A stretch of 64,000 bases of DNA from Bifidobacterium pongonis (GCF_019331805.1 NZ_JAHBBE010000002.1:58195-122194); one strand, 5' to 3'. Positions 35,309 to 46,822 are shown, numbered from the stretch's first letter. Translations and numbers: made by a program. Notes: generated by a model not told the origin, from the letters alone.

Positions 35309-36931
35309 TCAGTGCAGGAAGTGGCGGGTGCCGGTGAGGTACATGGTCACGCCGGCCTTCTTGGCCGCTTCGATGACCTCCTCATCGCGGATGGAACCGC
35401 CGGGCTGGACGATGGCCTTCACACCGGCGTTCATCAGCACTTCGGCGCCGTCCGCGAAGGGGAAGAACGCGTCGGATGCCGCGACGGAACCGGTGACGCG
35501 ATCGGCGCCATCGGCCAGCGTGTTGGCGCGGTCGACCGCCAGATGGCAGGAATCCACGCGGTTGACCTGGCCCATGCCGATGCCGACGGTGGCCTCATCG
35601 TGGGCGATGAGGATGGCGTTCGACTTCACGCAACGGATGGCGCGCCACGCGAACACGAGATCCTTCATCGTCGCCTCGTCGGCGGGTTCGCCGGACACGA
35701 GCTTCCAAGCGTCCGGGCTGTCGCCGGGGGCGTTGATGAGATCGGGCTGCTGCACCAGCAGACCGCCTTCGATCTGACGGAACTGGGTCTTCGGGTTGGC
35801 GGGCTCGGCGACCTTGAGGATGCGCAGGTTCTTCTTCTTGGTGCGCAGCAGTTCCAGCGCCTCGGGCTCATAGTTCGGGGCCACGATGACTTCGGTGAAG
35901 ATCGGACGCACGTTCTCGGCCATCTCGAGGGTGACCGTGGTGTTGCAGGCGATGACGCCGCCGTAGGCGCTCATCGGATCGCATGCATGCGCCTTCTTGT
36001 GCGCTTCGGCCGCGGTGGCGCCGATGGCCAGACCACACGGATTGTTGTGCTTGACCACGGCGACGGCGATGGCCGGAGCCATATCCCATGCTGCACGCCA
36101 GGCGGCGTCGGCATCCACGTAGTTGTTGTAGCTCATCGGCTTGCCGCCCAGCTGTTCGGCATGGGCGAAACCGGTCTGGTTGAGCGGGTCGAGGTACAAG
36201 GCGCCCTGCTGGTGGCTGTTCTCGCCGTAACGCAGGGTGTGGGAGCGGTCCCACGTGCGGGTGAAGGTCGCCGGGAACACGGCTTCGTTCACGGGCTCCT
36301 CGCCTTCGACGACGGATTCCACGGTGTCGGGCTTCGGCCAATGCTTGGCGGTCCACTCGTTGATGGTGGCATCGTAGGAGGCGGTGTGGGCGAAGGCCTT
36401 GCCTGCCAGCCAGCGGCGCTCCTCAAGGGTGAATCCCTCACCGTTGCTGATACGGCCGGCAACCAGCGCGTAATCCGCGGGATCGGTGATGATGGCGACG
36501 GTCGCGCTGTTCTTGGCGGCGGCACGCACCATGGTCGGGCCACCGATGTCGATCTTCTCGATGGTGTCGGCCTCATTGGCGCCGGAACGCACGGTGTCGG
36601 CGAACGGGTACAGGTTCACGACGACCAGGTCGAAGGGCTTGATGCCGAACTTCTCCAGCTGGGCGGCATGATCGGGGTTGGTCATATCGGCGAGGATGCC
36701 GGCATGGATATGCGGGTCAAGCGTCTTGACACGACCATCCAAGCACTCGGGGAAACCGGTGACCTCGCTCACCTCGGTGACGGCGACTCCCAGTTCGGCC
36801 AGACGCTTCGCGGTGGAACCGGTCGAAACCACTTCGGTACCGGCCTGCACGAAAGCCTCGGCGAGAGTCTCGATGCCTTCCTTATGAAAGACCGAGACCA
36901 GTGCCCTCTTAATCGGACGACTTGCTGTCAT
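35309..36931 (-). CDS. purH: Bifunctional AICAR formyltransferase / IMP cyclohydrolase
   Basis: Last two steps of IMP synthesis. The product is 540 residues. The N-terminal MGS-like cyclohydrolase domain has [24 protein letters not shown] and [14 protein letters not shown]; the C-terminal transformylase domain has the KHNNPCG catalytic loop, GGVIACN and AFFPFADG. The ATG at 36931 has GGGAGG just upstream. It overlaps the end of the DUF6350 gene by 23 nt. It also recycles AICAR produced by HisF. purN is not in the usual slot between DUF6350 and purH. Confidence 0.96.
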   Translation of the reverse strand: MTASRPIKRALVSVFHKEGIETLAEAFVQAGTEVVSTGSTAKRLAELGVAVTEVSEVTGFPECLDGRVKTLDPHIHAGILADMTNPDHAAQLEKFGIKPFDLVVVNLYPFADTVRSGANEADTIEKIDIGGPTMVRAAAKNSATVAIITDPADYALVAGRISNGEGFTLEERRWLAGKAFAHTASYDATINEWTAKHWPKPDTVESVVEGEEPVNEAVFPATFTRTWDRSHTLRYGENSHQQGALYLDPLNQTGFAHAEQLGGKPMSYNNYVDADAAWRAAWDMAPAIAVAVVKHNNPCGLAIGATAAEAHKKAHACDPMSAYGGVIACNTTVTLEMAENVRPIFTEVIVAPNYEPEALELLRTKKKNLRILKVAEPANPKTQFRQIEGGLLVQQPDLINAPGDSPDAWKLVSGEPADEATMKDLVFAWRAIRCVKSNAILIAHDEATVGIGMGQVNRVDSCHLAVDRANTLADGADRVTGSVAASDAFFPFADGAEVLMNAGVKAIVQPGGSIRDEEVIEAAKKAGVTMYLTGTRHFLH

Positions 36932-38246
36932 CGTTTTCCTCCCTTGCTGTTGTTTGCAATGAAATCTTCTCCGAATCAGGTTCGTCGCCTTCCGCCGGCG
37001 AACCTTTCTTCTCTTTCTTCGCCGACGCAAGAAGCCGGCAAATCGCATACGCCGAGGCGGTGATGACCGCCGCGGCAAGCCAGGCCGCGATGAATCCCTG
37101 ACGGATGCCAAGACCGACCATGCGCATCGAGGCGACGACATCGACGCCGATGCCGGCAAGATGACGCTCCCCCAGCGAACCGTTCGCCATGGAGAACGCG
37201 CCCCACGACAGGAGCAGGATGATCATGGCCGCAATGCACAGCATGAGCGCCTGACGAATCATAAGGAAGGCCAGACGCTGCCCTTCGGCACGATCGGCCT
37301 TCCTGGCCACACGGATCTTCAGCGGACCGAACAGCATGGCGGCAGCGGCGACCAGCGCGCACACGATGGGAATGCACAGTTGCAACGCAAGCCTGATGTT
37401 GGCGTCCGTCACCGGTTTCGGCAGCATACCGAACAACGGCAGCGGAGGCAGCTTGGACGATTGGCCGATCCACATCGTGAACGTGCCCAGATCGCCCACC
37501 GTGAACCCGGCGCCGGCGATCCAGGAGATGGCCCATATCATCAGATTGGGCAGCCATGCGAGGTAGGCGATGGAGGTCAGGATCCTCGAACCGGTATGCA
37601 TGTTGATGAGCTCGAAGATCTTGACCATGGCATCATTGCCGTTCACCACCCATACGATGACGGTGATCAGACCGACCAGCAGGGTCAGCGCAACCACGGC
37701 GGCCGCGACCACTGCGGCGACGACGATGACGGAACGTGCGGCTTGTGGCACCAGCTTGCGCCACAGATCACGCAGTTTCCCTGCCGCCGGACCTGACCTG
37801 ATGACGGCCAACGCCGCGCCGAACAACCAGATGAGTGCGGTTTTGCCGGCGATGGTCATGGCATCGTCGTGAATCCTCAGATTGGTGAACCGGATGCAGA
37901 ACTGGTTGAGCAGCACCCAGACGAGAAGGCCGGAAAGCCATACGTCCGCCTTCGGACCGGCTTTGACGAGGCATTGCGCGATAAGCGCGATAAGCAGGAC
38001 GGTGAGCATCAACGGGATGATCGCCATCCGAATGGTGCTGAATGTGAATGGCACGCCTTGGGAAAGCAGCACCATGCTTTCCGTCAACGGCACGGTGAGG
38101 GCAGTGAGACTGTCACTGCCCTCCTCCATGGAGATGACCAGCAGCATCAGCGCGATGAAGCATCCGAGCGGAAGAGCGTAGATGAGCAACGCGCTTGCCG
38201 CTGCGAGGGTTCCTTTGAAAATCGAGGTAACCGCTGTCTTCTTCAT
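36909..38246 (-). CDS. DUF6350 polytopic membrane protein
   Basis: The product is 445 residues with ten or so hydrophobic helices and a hydrophilic acidic tail of about 45 residues (ending ENDDSKSSD). The sucC-sucD-DUF6350-purH order is conserved across actinobacteria, which supports the family call; the characteristic [21 protein letters not shown] region is present. There are no known enzymatic motifs. The function is unknown; linkage suggests something shared with central metabolism or division, which is only inference. It overlaps purH by 23 nt. Confidence 0.78.
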   Translation of the reverse strand: MKKTAVTSIFKGTLAAASALLIYALPLGCFIALMLLVISMEEGSDSLTALTVPLTESMVLLSQGVPFTFSTIRMAIIPLMLTVLLIALIAQCLVKAGPKADVWLSGLLVWVLLNQFCIRFTNLRIHDDAMTIAGKTALIWLFGAALAVIRSGPAAGKLRDLWRKLVPQAARSVIVVAAVVAAAVVALTLLVGLITVIVWVVNGNDAMVKIFELINMHTGSRILTSIAYLAWLPNLMIWAISWIAGAGFTVGDLGTFTMWIGQSSKLPPLPLFGMLPKPVTDANIRLALQLCIPIVCALVAAAAMLFGPLKIRVARKADRAEGQRLAFLMIRQALMLCIAAMIILLLSWGAFSMANGSLGERHLAGIGVDVVASMRMVGLGIRQGFIAAWLAAAVITASAYAICRLLASAKKEKKGSPAEGDEPDSEKISLQTTAREENDDSKSSD

Positions 38247-38273
38247 TGATGCCGTTGGACCTTATCAGTTCGT

Positions 38274-39194
38274 TTATCGGATATCCGCGATCGCCTTGCG
38301 CATGAACTCCGCGGCCTGGGCTGGCGTACGACCGACCTTGATGCCGACGGCCTCCAAGGCTTCCTTCTTATCCTGCGCGGTGCCCTTGCCACCGGAGACG
38401 ATGGCGCCGGCATGGCCCATCTGCTTGCCTTCCGGAGCGGTGAAGCCGGCGATGTACGCGACGACGGGCTTGGTCATGTGCTCGCTCGCCCACTGCGCGG
38501 CGTCCTGTTCGGCGCTGCCGCCGATCTCGCCGATCATCATGACGGCCTTGGTGTTCTCGTCCTCTTCGAACGCCTGCAGCGCGTCGAGCAGCGTGGTGCC
38601 GACGATCGGATCGCCGCCCGCACCCAGGCATGCGGTGAAGCCGATGTCGCTGAGCTCGCCCATGAGCTGGTAGGTCAGCGTACCGGACTTGGAGACCAGT
38701 CCGAGCGGTCCGCGCTTGACGATGCCGTCGGGGATGATGCCGAGGTTGACACCATGGGTCTGGTCGGTCGCCGGGAAGGTGACGAGGCCGGGGCAGTTCG
38801 GTCCGACGATGCGCACGCCGTTACGCAGCGCAAGCTCCACGAAGTATGCGGAATCCACGACGGGGATGCCTTCGGTGATGACCACGATGAGCTTGATGCC
38901 CGCTTCGATGGCCTCGACCACGGCGTCCTTGGCGAAACGCGGCGGGACGAACACGACGGAGGCGACGGCACCGGTGGCGGCCTTCGCCTCGGCGCAGGAC
39001 GCGAACACATGGATGGTGGCATCCTCGCCGTTACGCGCCGCGGGATAGGTCACATCCAGTCCGGCCTTGCGCGCGTTGACGCCGCCGACGATATTCGTGC
39101 CGGCCTTGAGCATACGGGCGGTGTGCACCATGCCCTGGTGACCGGTGATGCCCTGGACGATGACCGGGGCATCGTCTTCGATGAACAGTGCCAT
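38274..39194 (-). CDS. sucD: Succinate--CoA ligase, alpha subunit
   Basis: With SucC interconverts succinyl-CoA and succinate with nucleotide phosphorylation. The product is 306 residues: CoA-binding Rossmann domain ([26 protein letters not shown]), then the ligase domain with [20 protein letters not shown] and the phosphohistidine loop [15 protein letters not shown]. Its start overlaps the sucC stop by one base (TGATG), so the subunits are co-translated. Bifidobacteria have an incomplete citrate cycle; here the enzyme probably serves to supply succinyl-CoA. Confidence 0.96.
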   Translation of the reverse strand: MALFIEDDAPVIVQGITGHQGMVHTARMLKAGTNIVGGVNARKAGLDVTYPAARNGEDATIHVFASCAEAKAATGAVASVVFVPPRFAKDAVVEAIEAGIKLIVVITEGIPVVDSAYFVELALRNGVRIVGPNCPGLVTFPATDQTHGVNLGIIPDGIVKRGPLGLVSKSGTLTYQLMGELSDIGFTACLGAGGDPIVGTTLLDALQAFEEDENTKAVMMIGEIGGSAEQDAAQWASEHMTKPVVAYIAGFTAPEGKQMGHAGAIVSGGKGTAQDKKEALEAVGIKVGRTPAQAAEFMRKAIADIR

Positions 39195-40387
39195 CAGTTT
39201 GCCTCCTTAACCGAAGAAGCGATGCGTGCGGCTTCGTAGGCCGCATCCTCCATGGTGCTCGCCACATGGATGTTCGGATTGTTGGATGCGCCGAGGATGG
39301 ACAGGCCTTCCGCGGCCGCATTGCCGTCGAAACGGACGACGATGGGCTTGACGACGGACAGGGAATCGAGTGCCTCGAGAATGCCCTTCGCGACCTGCTC
39401 GCAGGAGGTGATGCCGCCGTACACGTTGATGAACACGGATTCGACCTGCGGATCGCTGAGCACGATCTCAAGGCTTGCGGCCATCACTTCGGCGGAGGCG
39501 CCACCACCGATATCAAGGAAGTTGGCGGGCTTGACGCCGGTACCCAAGTCCTCGCCGGCGCCGGAGACGGCGTCGAGGGAGCTCATCACGAGTCCCGCGC
39601 CGTTGCCGATCACACCGACCTGACCGTTCAGATGCACGTAATGCAGGCCATGTTCCTTGGCGCGACGCTCGTACTCGTCGTTCGCCATCGGATCGCTGAA
39701 ACGCTTCCAGCCGTCATGGCGGAACGCGGCGTTGTCGTCGAGGGAGATTTTCGCGTCCAGCGCGCACAGCATCTTCGAGGATTCGTCATCCGGATCGCCG
39801 ATTTTGGCCAGCGGGTTGATCTCGACGAGCGTCGCGTCGTTCTCCTTGAAGCAGCGCCACATCTTCAACAGGATGTCGGCAGCCTGATCGACATCGGCGT
39901 GGTAGAAGCCGATGCTTTCGGCCATCTTGCGTGCGGCGTCGATGTCGAAATCGTCCAGCGCCTGGATGTGAAGCCTCTTGACGGATTCCGGATGCTCCTT
40001 GGCGATCTCCTCGACTTCGGTACCGCCGTTGGCGGTGGCGAGCACATCGTAATCCCTGGAGGAACGATCGACGGAGATGGACACGTAGTATTCGTGCAGG
40101 ATGTTCTTGCCTTCGGCCACGAGCACGCCGTTGACCTTGTGCTTGTGGATGGTCATCGGCAGGATGTCTTCGGCGGCGAGGATCGCTTCGTCACGGGTCT
40201 TGGCGAGCTTGACGCCGCCTGCCTGACCGCGGTGGCCGATCTTGACCTGTGCCTTGATGACGTTCGGGTAACCGAGTTTTTCGGCCGCCTCCGCTACTTC
40301 GTGCGAATTCTGCGCGTAGATGCCTTTAGGCGTGGGAATACCCTGCTCTTCGAGCAGTTGCCGTGCCTGATACTCGTATAGATCCAT
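39194..40387 (-). CDS. sucC: Succinate--CoA ligase, beta subunit
   Basis: ATP-grasp subunit. The product is 397 residues, beginning [20 protein letters not shown]. It has the lysine-containing [20 protein letters not shown] loop, [12 protein letters not shown], the NGAGLVMSS phosphate region and [13 protein letters not shown]. It is the first gene of a sucC-sucD-DUF6350-purH run on the minus strand and is preceded by a 59-nt gap from apt. The specific nucleotide (ATP or GTP) cannot be read reliably. Confidence 0.96.
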   Translation of the reverse strand: MDLYEYQARQLLEEQGIPTPKGIYAQNSHEVAEAAEKLGYPNVIKAQVKIGHRGQAGGVKLAKTRDEAILAAEDILPMTIHKHKVNGVLVAEGKNILHEYYVSISVDRSSRDYDVLATANGGTEVEEIAKEHPESVKRLHIQALDDFDIDAARKMAESIGFYHADVDQAADILLKMWRCFKENDATLVEINPLAKIGDPDDESSKMLCALDAKISLDDNAAFRHDGWKRFSDPMANDEYERRAKEHGLHYVHLNGQVGVIGNGAGLVMSSLDAVSGAGEDLGTGVKPANFLDIGGGASAEVMAASLEIVLSDPQVESVFINVYGGITSCEQVAKGILEALDSLSVVKPIVVRFDGNAAAEGLSILGASNNPNIHVASTMEDAAYEAARIASSVKEAN

Positions 40388-40446
40388 GATGTGATCGATT
40401 CCTGGTTGTGTCTGGCTGGATATTATTGCCTGCGCGATGCAAACCC

Positions 40447-41028
40447 TCAGGCGGGCATCGCGATAAGCGTACTGATCGGTGCTTCCGAAAGTCTGGAGCA
40501 GCCGTCGAGGCCTTCAAGCTCCATCAGGAAGCTGAAGCCGGCGACGGTGCCGCCCGCCTTCTCGATAAGATCCGCACCCGCACGCGCGGTGCCACCGGTG
40601 GCGATGAGATCGTCGACGATGAGCACACGCTGGCCGGGACGGATGGCGTTCTGTTCGATTTCCACGCTGGCCGACCCGTATTCAAGATCATAGGACTCGG
40701 CGAAAACCGGCGGCGGCAGTTTGCCTGCCTTGCGGATGGCCACGAATCCCTTGCCGAATCTGTTGGCGAGGGCCGGACCGAAGAGGAAGCCGCGGGATTC
40801 GAGTCCTGCGACGACATCGAAATCCTCGGGGGCGACGGGAAGCGTTTCGGCGAAGGCGCGCAGCAGGATGTCCAGACCGCGGGCGTCGGCGAGCACCGGC
40901 ATGAAATCGCGGAAGATGATGCCTTCCTTGGGGAATCCGGGTGTCGATCCGATGAGGGATACGAGGTATTCGGCGTCTTCTTCGCCGACGGCTCTCAGTG
41001 CTTTGATGATGATGTCGTTATTGGCCAT
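40447..41028 (-). CDS. apt: Adenine phosphoribosyltransferase
   Basis: Purine salvage: adenine and PRPP to AMP. The 193 residues include FPKEGIIFRDFMPVLAD, GLESRGFLFGPALA and the PRPP loop VLIVDDLIATGGTARAG. The enzyme is cytosolic. It lies 21 nt downstream of yajC, a frequent pairing in Gram-positive bacteria, and upstream of sucC. Confidence 0.96.
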   Translation of the reverse strand: MANNDIIIKALRAVGEEDAEYLVSLIGSTPGFPKEGIIFRDFMPVLADARGLDILLRAFAETLPVAPEDFDVVAGLESRGFLFGPALANRFGKGFVAIRKAGKLPPPVFAESYDLEYGSASVEIEQNAIRPGQRVLIVDDLIATGGTARAGADLIEKAGGTVAGFSFLMELEGLDGCSRLSEAPISTLIAMPA

Positions 41029-41049
41029 TGCCCTATTGCCTCACGCCGC

Positions 41050-41469
41050 TCAGTCGTTCTTGGATTCGTTGTTAGTCTGCTCGGCTTCGGTGGTTTCCTG
41101 AGCCTCGTCGGCGGTTTCGCTCTGCTGGGCTTCGGCGGACTTGGCCTCGATCTCCTCCTGAGGCAGCGGGTTGCCGTTCTCGTCGACCTCGTCATCGGAG
41201 ACATAGGCGGGGCGGATGTATTCACGGGCAATGGCGTTCAGGGCGAGACGCATCTTGGTGCCCTCGCTGTCGATGACGATCTCGTCATACTGGTTGTCGA
41301 CCTCGACGACCTTGCCGATGATCCGCCCGATGGTGATGACCTCGGTGCCCGGCTGAAGGTTCGTACGGAAGTCCTGCTGTTGCTGCTGCTGTTCCTTGGC
41401 CTTCTTGGACTGCCAGAACATCATGGCGCCGAAGACGATGACAAGAACAATGAGGAACAGGGACTGCAC
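41050..41469 (-). CDS. yajC: Preprotein translocase subunit YajC
   Basis: Accessory subunit of the Sec holotranslocon. The product is 139 residues from the GTG at 41469, chosen because AAAGGAG lies 6 nt upstream; the longer frame to 41637 runs into ruvB. One N-terminal membrane helix (SLFLIVLVIVFGAMMFW) is followed by QSKKAKEQQQQQQDFRTNL, the PGTEVITIGRIIGKVVEVDN core and an acidic Glu/Gln/Ser-rich tail of 50 residues or so. secD-secF are not next to it. Confidence 0.92.
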   Translation of the reverse strand: MQSLFLIVLVIVFGAMMFWQSKKAKEQQQQQQDFRTNLQPGTEVITIGRIIGKVVEVDNQYDEIVIDSEGTKMRLALNAIAREYIRPAYVSDDEVDENGNPLPQEEIEAKSAEAQQSETADEAQETTEAEQTNNESKND

Positions 41470-41510
41470 TATAGGCTCCTTTAAAAATAACGGTAATCCA
41501 AAGGGTAATA

Positions 41511-42572
41511 CTAGAAACTCTTGCTGACATCGTCCTCGTTCGGCCGCATGCCGAGATGTTGCCATGCCTTCGGCGTGGCGACGCGCCCTTTCGGCGTGCG
41601 GATGAGGAAGCCTTCGCGCACCAGGTACGGTTCGCATACCGTCTCCACGGTCTCCGACTCCTCGCCCACCATGGCCGCCAACGTGTTCAGACCCACGGGC
41701 CCTCCCTGGAAGTTGCGCACGATGGCGTTGAGCACCGCGATGTCCAGCCTGTCAAGCCCTTCCTCATCGATCTGGTACAGGGCCAGCGCCTGACGCACAT
41801 CCTCGGCTTCCGCTCTGGGCAGATCGTGGACGATCACCCAATCGCGAACACGACGCAGCAGACGGTTGGCGATACGCGGCGTGCCGCGCGAACGTAAGGC
41901 GAGTTCGTGCGCGGCGTCCCGGCCGAGTTCAAGACCGAGCACTCCGGCCGACCGCTCCACCAGCTTCTCCAGCTCCTCATGCGGGTAGAAATCGAGATGG
42001 GCCGTGAACCCGAATCGGGCGCGCAGAGGCGAAGGCAGCATACCTTCACGCGTAGTGGCGCCGATCATGGTGAAACGGGGCAGCGTCAACGGAATGGATG
42101 ACGCACCCGGTCCCTTACCGACCATCACGTCGACGCGGAAATCCTCCATGGCGATATACAGCAGCTCCTCCGCCGCGCGCGGCAGACGATGCACCTCGTC
42201 GACGAACAGCACCTCGCCCGGCTCCAGCGAGCTGAGAATGGACGCCAGATCACCGGCATGTTGGATGGCGGGACCGGAGGTGATGCGAATCGGAACCTCA
42301 AGCTCGTTAGCCACAATCATGGCTAACGTTGTTTTGCCTAAGCCCGGAGGGCCCGCGAGCAGAATATGATCCGGCGGCGTCTCACGCTTGCGTGCGGCGT
42401 CGAGGAACAGCCGCAATTGCGCTTTGAGCTGAGGCTGGCCGATGAAGCCGTCCAGCACGTGCGGGCGCAGCTCCTCGTCGCTGACCGGCTCATTGCCGAT
42501 GGGCTGCGAGGAGACCATGCGCAATGATTCCTCGTTGGCATCGGTGTTCATCCGTTCATAGGGTTGTGCCAT
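41511..42572 (-). CDS. ruvB: Holliday junction branch-migration ATPase
   Basis: AAA+ motor that drives branch migration with RuvA. The product is 353 residues: Walker [14 protein letters not shown], Walker [10 protein letters not shown], sensor 1 [18 protein letters not shown] (with arginine finger region), and a C-terminal winged helix ([13 protein letters not shown]). It starts 4 nt after ruvA, so the two are co-expressed from the promoter with a LexA-type box upstream of ruvA. Confidence 0.97.
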   Translation of the reverse strand: MAQPYERMNTDANEESLRMVSSQPIGNEPVSDEELRPHVLDGFIGQPQLKAQLRLFLDAARKRETPPDHILLAGPPGLGKTTLAMIVANELEVPIRITSGPAIQHAGDLASILSSLEPGEVLFVDEVHRLPRAAEELLYIAMEDFRVDVMVGKGPGASSIPLTLPRFTMIGATTREGMLPSPLRARFGFTAHLDFYPHEELEKLVERSAGVLGLELGRDAAHELALRSRGTPRIANRLLRRVRDWVIVHDLPRAEAEDVRQALALYQIDEEGLDRLDIAVLNAIVRNFQGGPVGLNTLAAMVGEESETVETVCEPYLVREGFLIRTPKGRVATPKAWQHLGMRPNEDDVSKSF

Positions 42573-42576
42573 TCAT

Positions 42577-43194
42577 TCACCGTCCTCTATCCAAAGAAGT
42601 CAACGCGAGCCTGAGCACCTGCGGCACATCCTCCTGGGACAGCGGCAACGCGATGCCGTTCGACTCACATGCCGCCTGCACCGCATACTGGGCATCCTGC
42701 TGATGCCAACCAAGGGACATCAAGCCCTCCACGACCTGCATGGCACCGGCGTCGGCGACCTGCTGCGGGCGTGCGCCCGACTCCCCCAGATCCTCCAGTT
42801 TGATGGAACCCTTCAGCTCCAGGATGATTTTCTGCGCACCCTTCTTGCCGATGCCCGGAGCCTTTGCCAATGCGGCCGCGTCATTGTCGGCCACGGCTCT
42901 GGCCAAATCGTTGGGAGACAGCGTCGACAGCAGCGACAACGCCACTTTCGGACCGACGCCGCTGACCTTGATGAGTTGCAGGAACATCTTCTTCGATGAG
43001 GAATCCAGGAAACCATACAATGTGATGGCATCCTGCGAAACATTCAGATACGTCCACACATGCGCTTCCTGCCCAGTGTGCAGACGGGACAGATCCGCCG
43101 ATGGCATGCGGACCTCGTAACCGACCGAGCCGACCTCGATCACCGCCTGCGTGGTATCGACCACTTCGACGGTTCCCCGTAATGAACCGATCAT
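42577..43194 (-). CDS. ruvA: Holliday junction DNA-binding protein RuvA
   Basis: Tetramer that binds Holliday junctions and loads RuvB. The product is 205 residues from the ATG at 43194 (MIGSLRGTVEV). Domain I OB fold, domain II helix-hairpin-helix pairs (LIKVSGVGPKVALSLLS, LAKAPGIGKKGAQKIILEL) and the flexible C-terminal domain III are present. GGGAGG lies 4 nt before this ATG; the GTG just upstream is too close. A perfect palindromic TCGAAC-N4-GTTCGA box ends 13 nt upstream of the start. Confidence 0.96.
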   Translation of the reverse strand: MIGSLRGTVEVVDTTQAVIEVGSVGYEVRMPSADLSRLHTGQEAHVWTYLNVSQDAITLYGFLDSSSKKMFLQLIKVSGVGPKVALSLLSTLSPNDLARAVADNDAAALAKAPGIGKKGAQKIILELKGSIKLEDLGESGARPQQVADAGAMQVVEGLMSLGWHQQDAQYAVQAACESNGIALPLSQEDVPQVLRLALTSLDRGR

Positions 43195-43207
43195 CACGCC
43201 TCCCTAT

Positions 43208-43223
43208 TCGAACAGCTGTTCGA
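43208..43223 (-). promoter_or_regulatory. LexA-type SOS box at the ruvA promoter
   Basis: TCGAACAGCTGTTCGA is a perfect 16-bp palindrome and matches the mycobacterial SOS-box consensus TCGAAC-N4-GTTCGA in every fixed base. On the minus strand a TAAACT -10-like hexamer (43225-43230) lies just upstream, so the box would cover the start point of the ruvAB transcript. LexA repression of ruvAB is known in other bacteria. Confidence 0.85.
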
Positions 43224-43262
43224 CAGTTTACACGAGTTCGGCGTGCGGTGCAGCACCGCCCG

Positions 43263-43844
43263 TCACATTCCCCTATCCGTGGAGGAACGACGGCGTGTTT
43301 TCTGCGCGGCCTGAGCCCACTGGCGCTGCGCCGGAGTGAGATGCTGCTCGCGCTCCCCTCCCTGCAATGCGCCGGCCGGATGCAGGGCGTGGCAGATCGC
43401 CAGAGCCAAGGCGTCGGCGGCGTCGGCGGGAGTCGGCATGGCACTCAGGTTCAGAATACGGGTGACCATGCGTTCCACCTGAATCTTCTGCGCCCTACCG
43501 TCGCCGGTGATGGCAAGCTTCGCCTCGGTAGGCGTATGCAGCGCCACGGGAATGCCACGCTGCGCGGCGGCGAGCATAGCCAAACCCGCCGCCTGCGCAG
43601 TACCGAGCACGGTGTTGTGGTTCGACTGCGCGAACACGCGTTCGATGGACACGACGTCCGGCGCGAAACGCTCGATCTTCTCCACGAGCCCGTTGTAGAT
43701 GGTGAGCAGACGCAGATCCTGGGATACATCCGGTGCGGAACGCACCACATCCACATGAATAAACGAAAGCCGGCGGTAAGCGCCGGCTTCGATAACGCCG
43801 ACCCCGCAACGCGTAAGCCCGGGGTCGACGCCGAGAATGATCAT
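43263..43844 (-). CDS. ruvC: Holliday junction resolvase RuvC
   Basis: Endonuclease that cuts Holliday junctions. The product is 193 residues with the four acidic catalytic positions: Asp7 ([13 protein letters not shown]), Glu in [14 protein letters not shown], and the Asp pair in ITGDGRA and [14 protein letters not shown]. It starts 6 nt after yebC. Its stop is 68 nt before ruvA, and the LexA box lies in that gap, so damage control acts mainly on ruvAB rather than on ruvC. The Arg/Ser-rich C-terminus is longer than in E. coli. Confidence 0.95.
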   Translation of the reverse strand: MIILGVDPGLTRCGVGVIEAGAYRRLSFIHVDVVRSAPDVSQDLRLLTIYNGLVEKIERFAPDVVSIERVFAQSNHNTVLGTAQAAGLAMLAAAQRGIPVALHTPTEAKLAITGDGRAQKIQVERMVTRILNLSAMPTPADAADALALAICHALHPAGALQGGEREQHLTPAQRQWAQAAQKTRRRSSTDRGM

Positions 43845-43850
43845 CGAGGA

Positions 43851-44606
43851 TTACTCCTCGTCCAGCTGGGCCATGACCTCATCGGAGGCGGTCCAGTTGG
43901 AGTAGATGTTCTGCACATCGTCCAGATCGTCGAGGTTGTCGATGAGCTTGGACACCTTCTGGGCGTCTTCGAGGCTCAGCTCGACCTCGTTCTTCGGGGC
44001 CATGACCAGATCGGCGGAATCGTAATCGAAACCGGCGTCCTGCAGGGCCTTGCGCACCTCGGTCAGGTCGGACGGACCGGTGATGACGGTGAACACTTCG
44101 CCGTCCTCGGTCACATCTTCGGCACCGGCCTCGGCGGCCTTCTCGAACAGGTCGTCGAAGTCCACGCCCTCGGCCGGGACCACGATCTGGCCCTTGCGCT
44201 CGAAGTTGAAGGACACGGAACCGCTGGTGGCCAGGGAGCCGTTGCCCTTGGTCAGGGTGGAGCGCACTTCGGCGGCGGCACGGTTGCGGTTATCGGTCAG
44301 GCATTCGATGATGAGACCGACGCCTGCGGGTGCGTAGCCCTCGTACACGATGTCTTCGTAGTTGGCGCCGCCGGCTTCCTCACCGGAGCCACGCTTGACG
44401 GCGCGCTTGATGTTGTCGGCCGGCATGGAGGCCTTCTTGGCCTTGTAGATGGCGTCGTACAGCGACGGGTTGCCGTCGGGGTCGCCGCCGCCCTGACGGG
44501 CCGCGATTTCGATGTTCTTGATGAGCTTGGCGAACAGCTTGCCACGCTTTGCGTCGATGGCAGCCTTCTTGTGCTTGGTGGTCGCCCACTTGGAATGACC
44601 GGACAT
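43851..44606 (-). CDS. yebC: YebC/TACO1 family translation or transcription regulator
   Basis: The product is 251 residues. It begins [20 protein letters not shown], the family hallmark, with [31 protein letters not shown] and the acidic central domain ([13 protein letters not shown]). YebC proteins have been described as transcription regulators and more recently as factors that relieve ribosome stalling at proline stretches. It lies directly upstream of ruvC, as in many bacteria. The ribosome binding site is GAGGAG. Confidence 0.95.
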   Translation of the reverse strand: MSGHSKWATTKHKKAAIDAKRGKLFAKLIKNIEIAARQGGGDPDGNPSLYDAIYKAKKASMPADNIKRAVKRGSGEEAGGANYEDIVYEGYAPAGVGLIIECLTDNRNRAAAEVRSTLTKGNGSLATSGSVSFNFERKGQIVVPAEGVDFDDLFEKAAEAGAEDVTEDGEVFTVITGPSDLTEVRKALQDAGFDYDSADLVMAPKNEVELSLEDAQKVSKLIDNLDDLDDVQNIYSNWTASDEVMAQLDEE

Positions 44607-44651
44607 AATGCTCCTCGCAAATAAACGATTACTGACAAACGAAAAGATTGT

Positions 44652-44685
44652 ATGGCGCTAAGCAGACATTGCCGCTTAGCGCCAT
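44652..44685 (-). terminator. Terminator of thrS, perfect 12-bp stem
   Basis: ATGGCGCTAAGC pairs perfectly with GCTTAGCGCCAT around a 10-nt loop; on the minus strand ACAATCTTTTC follows. Confidence 0.75.
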
Positions 44686-44691
44686 GGGATT

Positions 44692-46725
44692 TCAGTCGGC
44701 GATGGCCGCCTTGAAATCGTCGACGGTGTTCACCTGGACGCGCTTCTTGATGACCTTCATGATGTCGGCCTTGGCCTCGTCGACCGGGACGCCGTTGAGC
44801 TGGCTGCCGTCGCGGAAGCGGAAGCTCACCGCGTTGTTGTTCATGTCCTCCTCGCCGACGATGAGGATGAACGGCGCCTTGGACTTGGAAGCGTTGCGGA
44901 TCTTCTTGCCGAAACGATCGTCGGACATGTCGATCTCGCAGCGGACGGTCTCCTCCTCCAGACCGGCGATGAACTTCTGCAGGTGCGGGGCGAATTCGTC
45001 GGCGACGGGGACGCCGAGTACCTGGACCGGAGCGAGCCATGCCGGGAAGGCGCCCGCGTAGTGCTCAAGCAGCACGGCGAAGAAACGCTCGATGGAACCG
45101 AACAGGGCGCGGTGGATCATCACCGGGCGCTGGTGGGTGCCGTCGGCGGCGATGTATTCAAGCTGGAAGCGCTCAGGCAGGTTGAAGTCGAGCTGGATGG
45201 TGGAGACCTGCCAGGTGCGGCCGATGGCGTCACGGGCCTGGACGGAGATCTTCGGGCCGTAGAACGCGGCGCCGCACGGATCGTCGACCAGTTCCAGACC
45301 GGAATCCTTGGCGACCTCGGCCAGCGTGTTGGTGGCCTCCTCCCAGATCTCGTCGGAACCGACGTACTTGTGCGGATCCTTGGTGGAGAGCTCCAGGTAG
45401 AAGTCGTCCAGACCGAAGTCCTTGAGCAGGCCGAGCACGAAGTTCAGCAGGTTCTTCAGCTCGTCCTTCATCTGCTCGCGGGTGCAGTAGATGTGGGAAT
45501 CGTCCTGAGTCAGGCCGCGCACGCGGGTCAGACCGTGCACCTCACCGGACTTCTCGTAACGGTAGACGGTGCCGAACTCGAACAGGCGCAGCGGCAGTTC
45601 GCGGTAGGAACGCTGGCGGGACTTGAAGATCAGGTTGTGCATCGGGCAGTTCATCGGCTTCAGGTAGTAGTCGAAGCCCTGCTTGGTCACATTGCCGTTC
45701 TCGTCCTTCTCCTCGTCCAGACGCATCGGCGGGTACATGCTGTCCTTGTACCAATGCAGATGGCCGGAGGTTTCGTACAGGCCGCCCTTGGTGATGTGCG
45801 GGGTCTGCACGAAGCTGTAGTGATGCTTGCGGTGCATCTCGCGGGAGTAATCCTCCATGGCGTTGATGACGGCGGCGCCCTTCGGATGGAACACGGCCAG
45901 ACCGGGGCCGATCTCATCCGGGAAGGAGAACAGGTCCATTTCGGCGCCGAGCTTGCGGTGATCGCGCTTGGCGGCCTCTTCGAGACGGGTCTGGTAGGCC
46001 TTGAGGTCTTCCTTGGTGGCGAACGCCGCACCGTAGATGCGCTGGAGCATCGGGTTGGATTCGCTGCCGCGCCAGTAGGCGGCGGCGGAACGCTCGATCT
46101 TGAAGGCCTTGATGTAACGGGTGTTCGGCAGGTGCGGTCCGCGGCACAGATCCTTCCACACCACGTTGCCGTCACGGTCGACGTTGTCGTAGAAGCTCAG
46201 TTCCTTCTCGCTGATCTCGGTTGCGGCGGCCGGGTCGAGATGCGCTTCCTTGTCCTTGATGAGCTCGATCTTGTACGGCTGATCGGCTTCCTCGGCCAGA
46301 GCCTCCTCCTCGCTCACCACACGGCGGCGGAAGGACTGGGAGGACTTGATGATGCGCTGCATGCGCTTCTCGATATTCTTCAGATCCTCGGGGGTGAACG
46401 GCTGTTCGACATCGAAATCGTAGTAGAAGCCGTCCTTGATCACGGGGCCGACACCGAGCTTGGCATCGGGGTAGATCTCCTGCACGGCCTGGGCCATGAC
46501 GTGGGTGGCCGAGTGACGCATGATCGCGATGCCGTCCTCGGAGTCGAGGGCGATGCCTTCGACGACGTCGCCGTCGGAGAGCGGTGTGTACAGGTCGCGG
46601 GGTTCGCCGTTCAGACGCACCGCGATGATGTTCTTGTCATCGGAGAACAGTTCAACGCCGGTGGTGGTTGCTTCCACCTCCTTCGCTTCGCCGTTGACTG
46701 TGATGGAGATGGAGCTTTGCGCCAT
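44692..46725 (-). CDS. thrS: Threonyl-tRNA synthetase
   Basis: Charges tRNA-Thr in the cytosol. The product is 677 residues from ATG 46725 (AAAGGA 7 nt upstream). Domain order: TGS (about 1-65), editing domain with the [12 protein letters not shown] motif, class II catalytic core with the zinc-binding [26 protein letters not shown] and [20 protein letters not shown], and the C-terminal anticodon-binding domain. The promoter (46794-46822) leaves a leader of about 60 nt, too short for a complete T-box. Confidence 0.96.
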   Translation of the reverse strand: MAQSSISITVNGEAKEVEATTTGVELFSDDKNIIAVRLNGEPRDLYTPLSDGDVVEGIALDSEDGIAIMRHSATHVMAQAVQEIYPDAKLGVGPVIKDGFYYDFDVEQPFTPEDLKNIEKRMQRIIKSSQSFRRRVVSEEEALAEEADQPYKIELIKDKEAHLDPAAATEISEKELSFYDNVDRDGNVVWKDLCRGPHLPNTRYIKAFKIERSAAAYWRGSESNPMLQRIYGAAFATKEDLKAYQTRLEEAAKRDHRKLGAEMDLFSFPDEIGPGLAVFHPKGAAVINAMEDYSREMHRKHHYSFVQTPHITKGGLYETSGHLHWYKDSMYPPMRLDEEKDENGNVTKQGFDYYLKPMNCPMHNLIFKSRQRSYRELPLRLFEFGTVYRYEKSGEVHGLTRVRGLTQDDSHIYCTREQMKDELKNLLNFVLGLLKDFGLDDFYLELSTKDPHKYVGSDEIWEEATNTLAEVAKDSGLELVDDPCGAAFYGPKISVQARDAIGRTWQVSTIQLDFNLPERFQLEYIAADGTHQRPVMIHRALFGSIERFFAVLLEHYAGAFPAWLAPVQVLGVPVADEFAPHLQKFIAGLEEETVRCEIDMSDDRFGKKIRNASKSKAPFILIVGEEDMNNNAVSFRFRDGSQLNGVPVDEAKADIMKVIKKRVQVNTVDDFKAAIAD

Positions 46726-46793
46726 GATGTGTCCTTTGCTATCGGGGCCCGCGGTACCAATGTGCAGGCCTGGACTGGTTATCAACAGCAGCC

Positions 46794-46822
46794 ACGATAG
46801 GCATTCGGCGCGACAAATGCAA
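46794..46822 (-). promoter_or_regulatory. Promoter of thrS
   Basis: On the minus strand TTGCAT (46817-46822) and TATCGT (46794-46799) are separated by 17 bp. The expected start point lies about 60 nt upstream of the thrS ATG. Confidence 0.45.

Noticed and set aside
46726..46770. TGGTACCGCG in the thrS leader, resembling the T-box consensus (AGGGTGGNACCGCG)
   Set aside because: The first four consensus bases do not match, and the leader from the predicted promoter is only about 60 nt, too short for a specifier stem.
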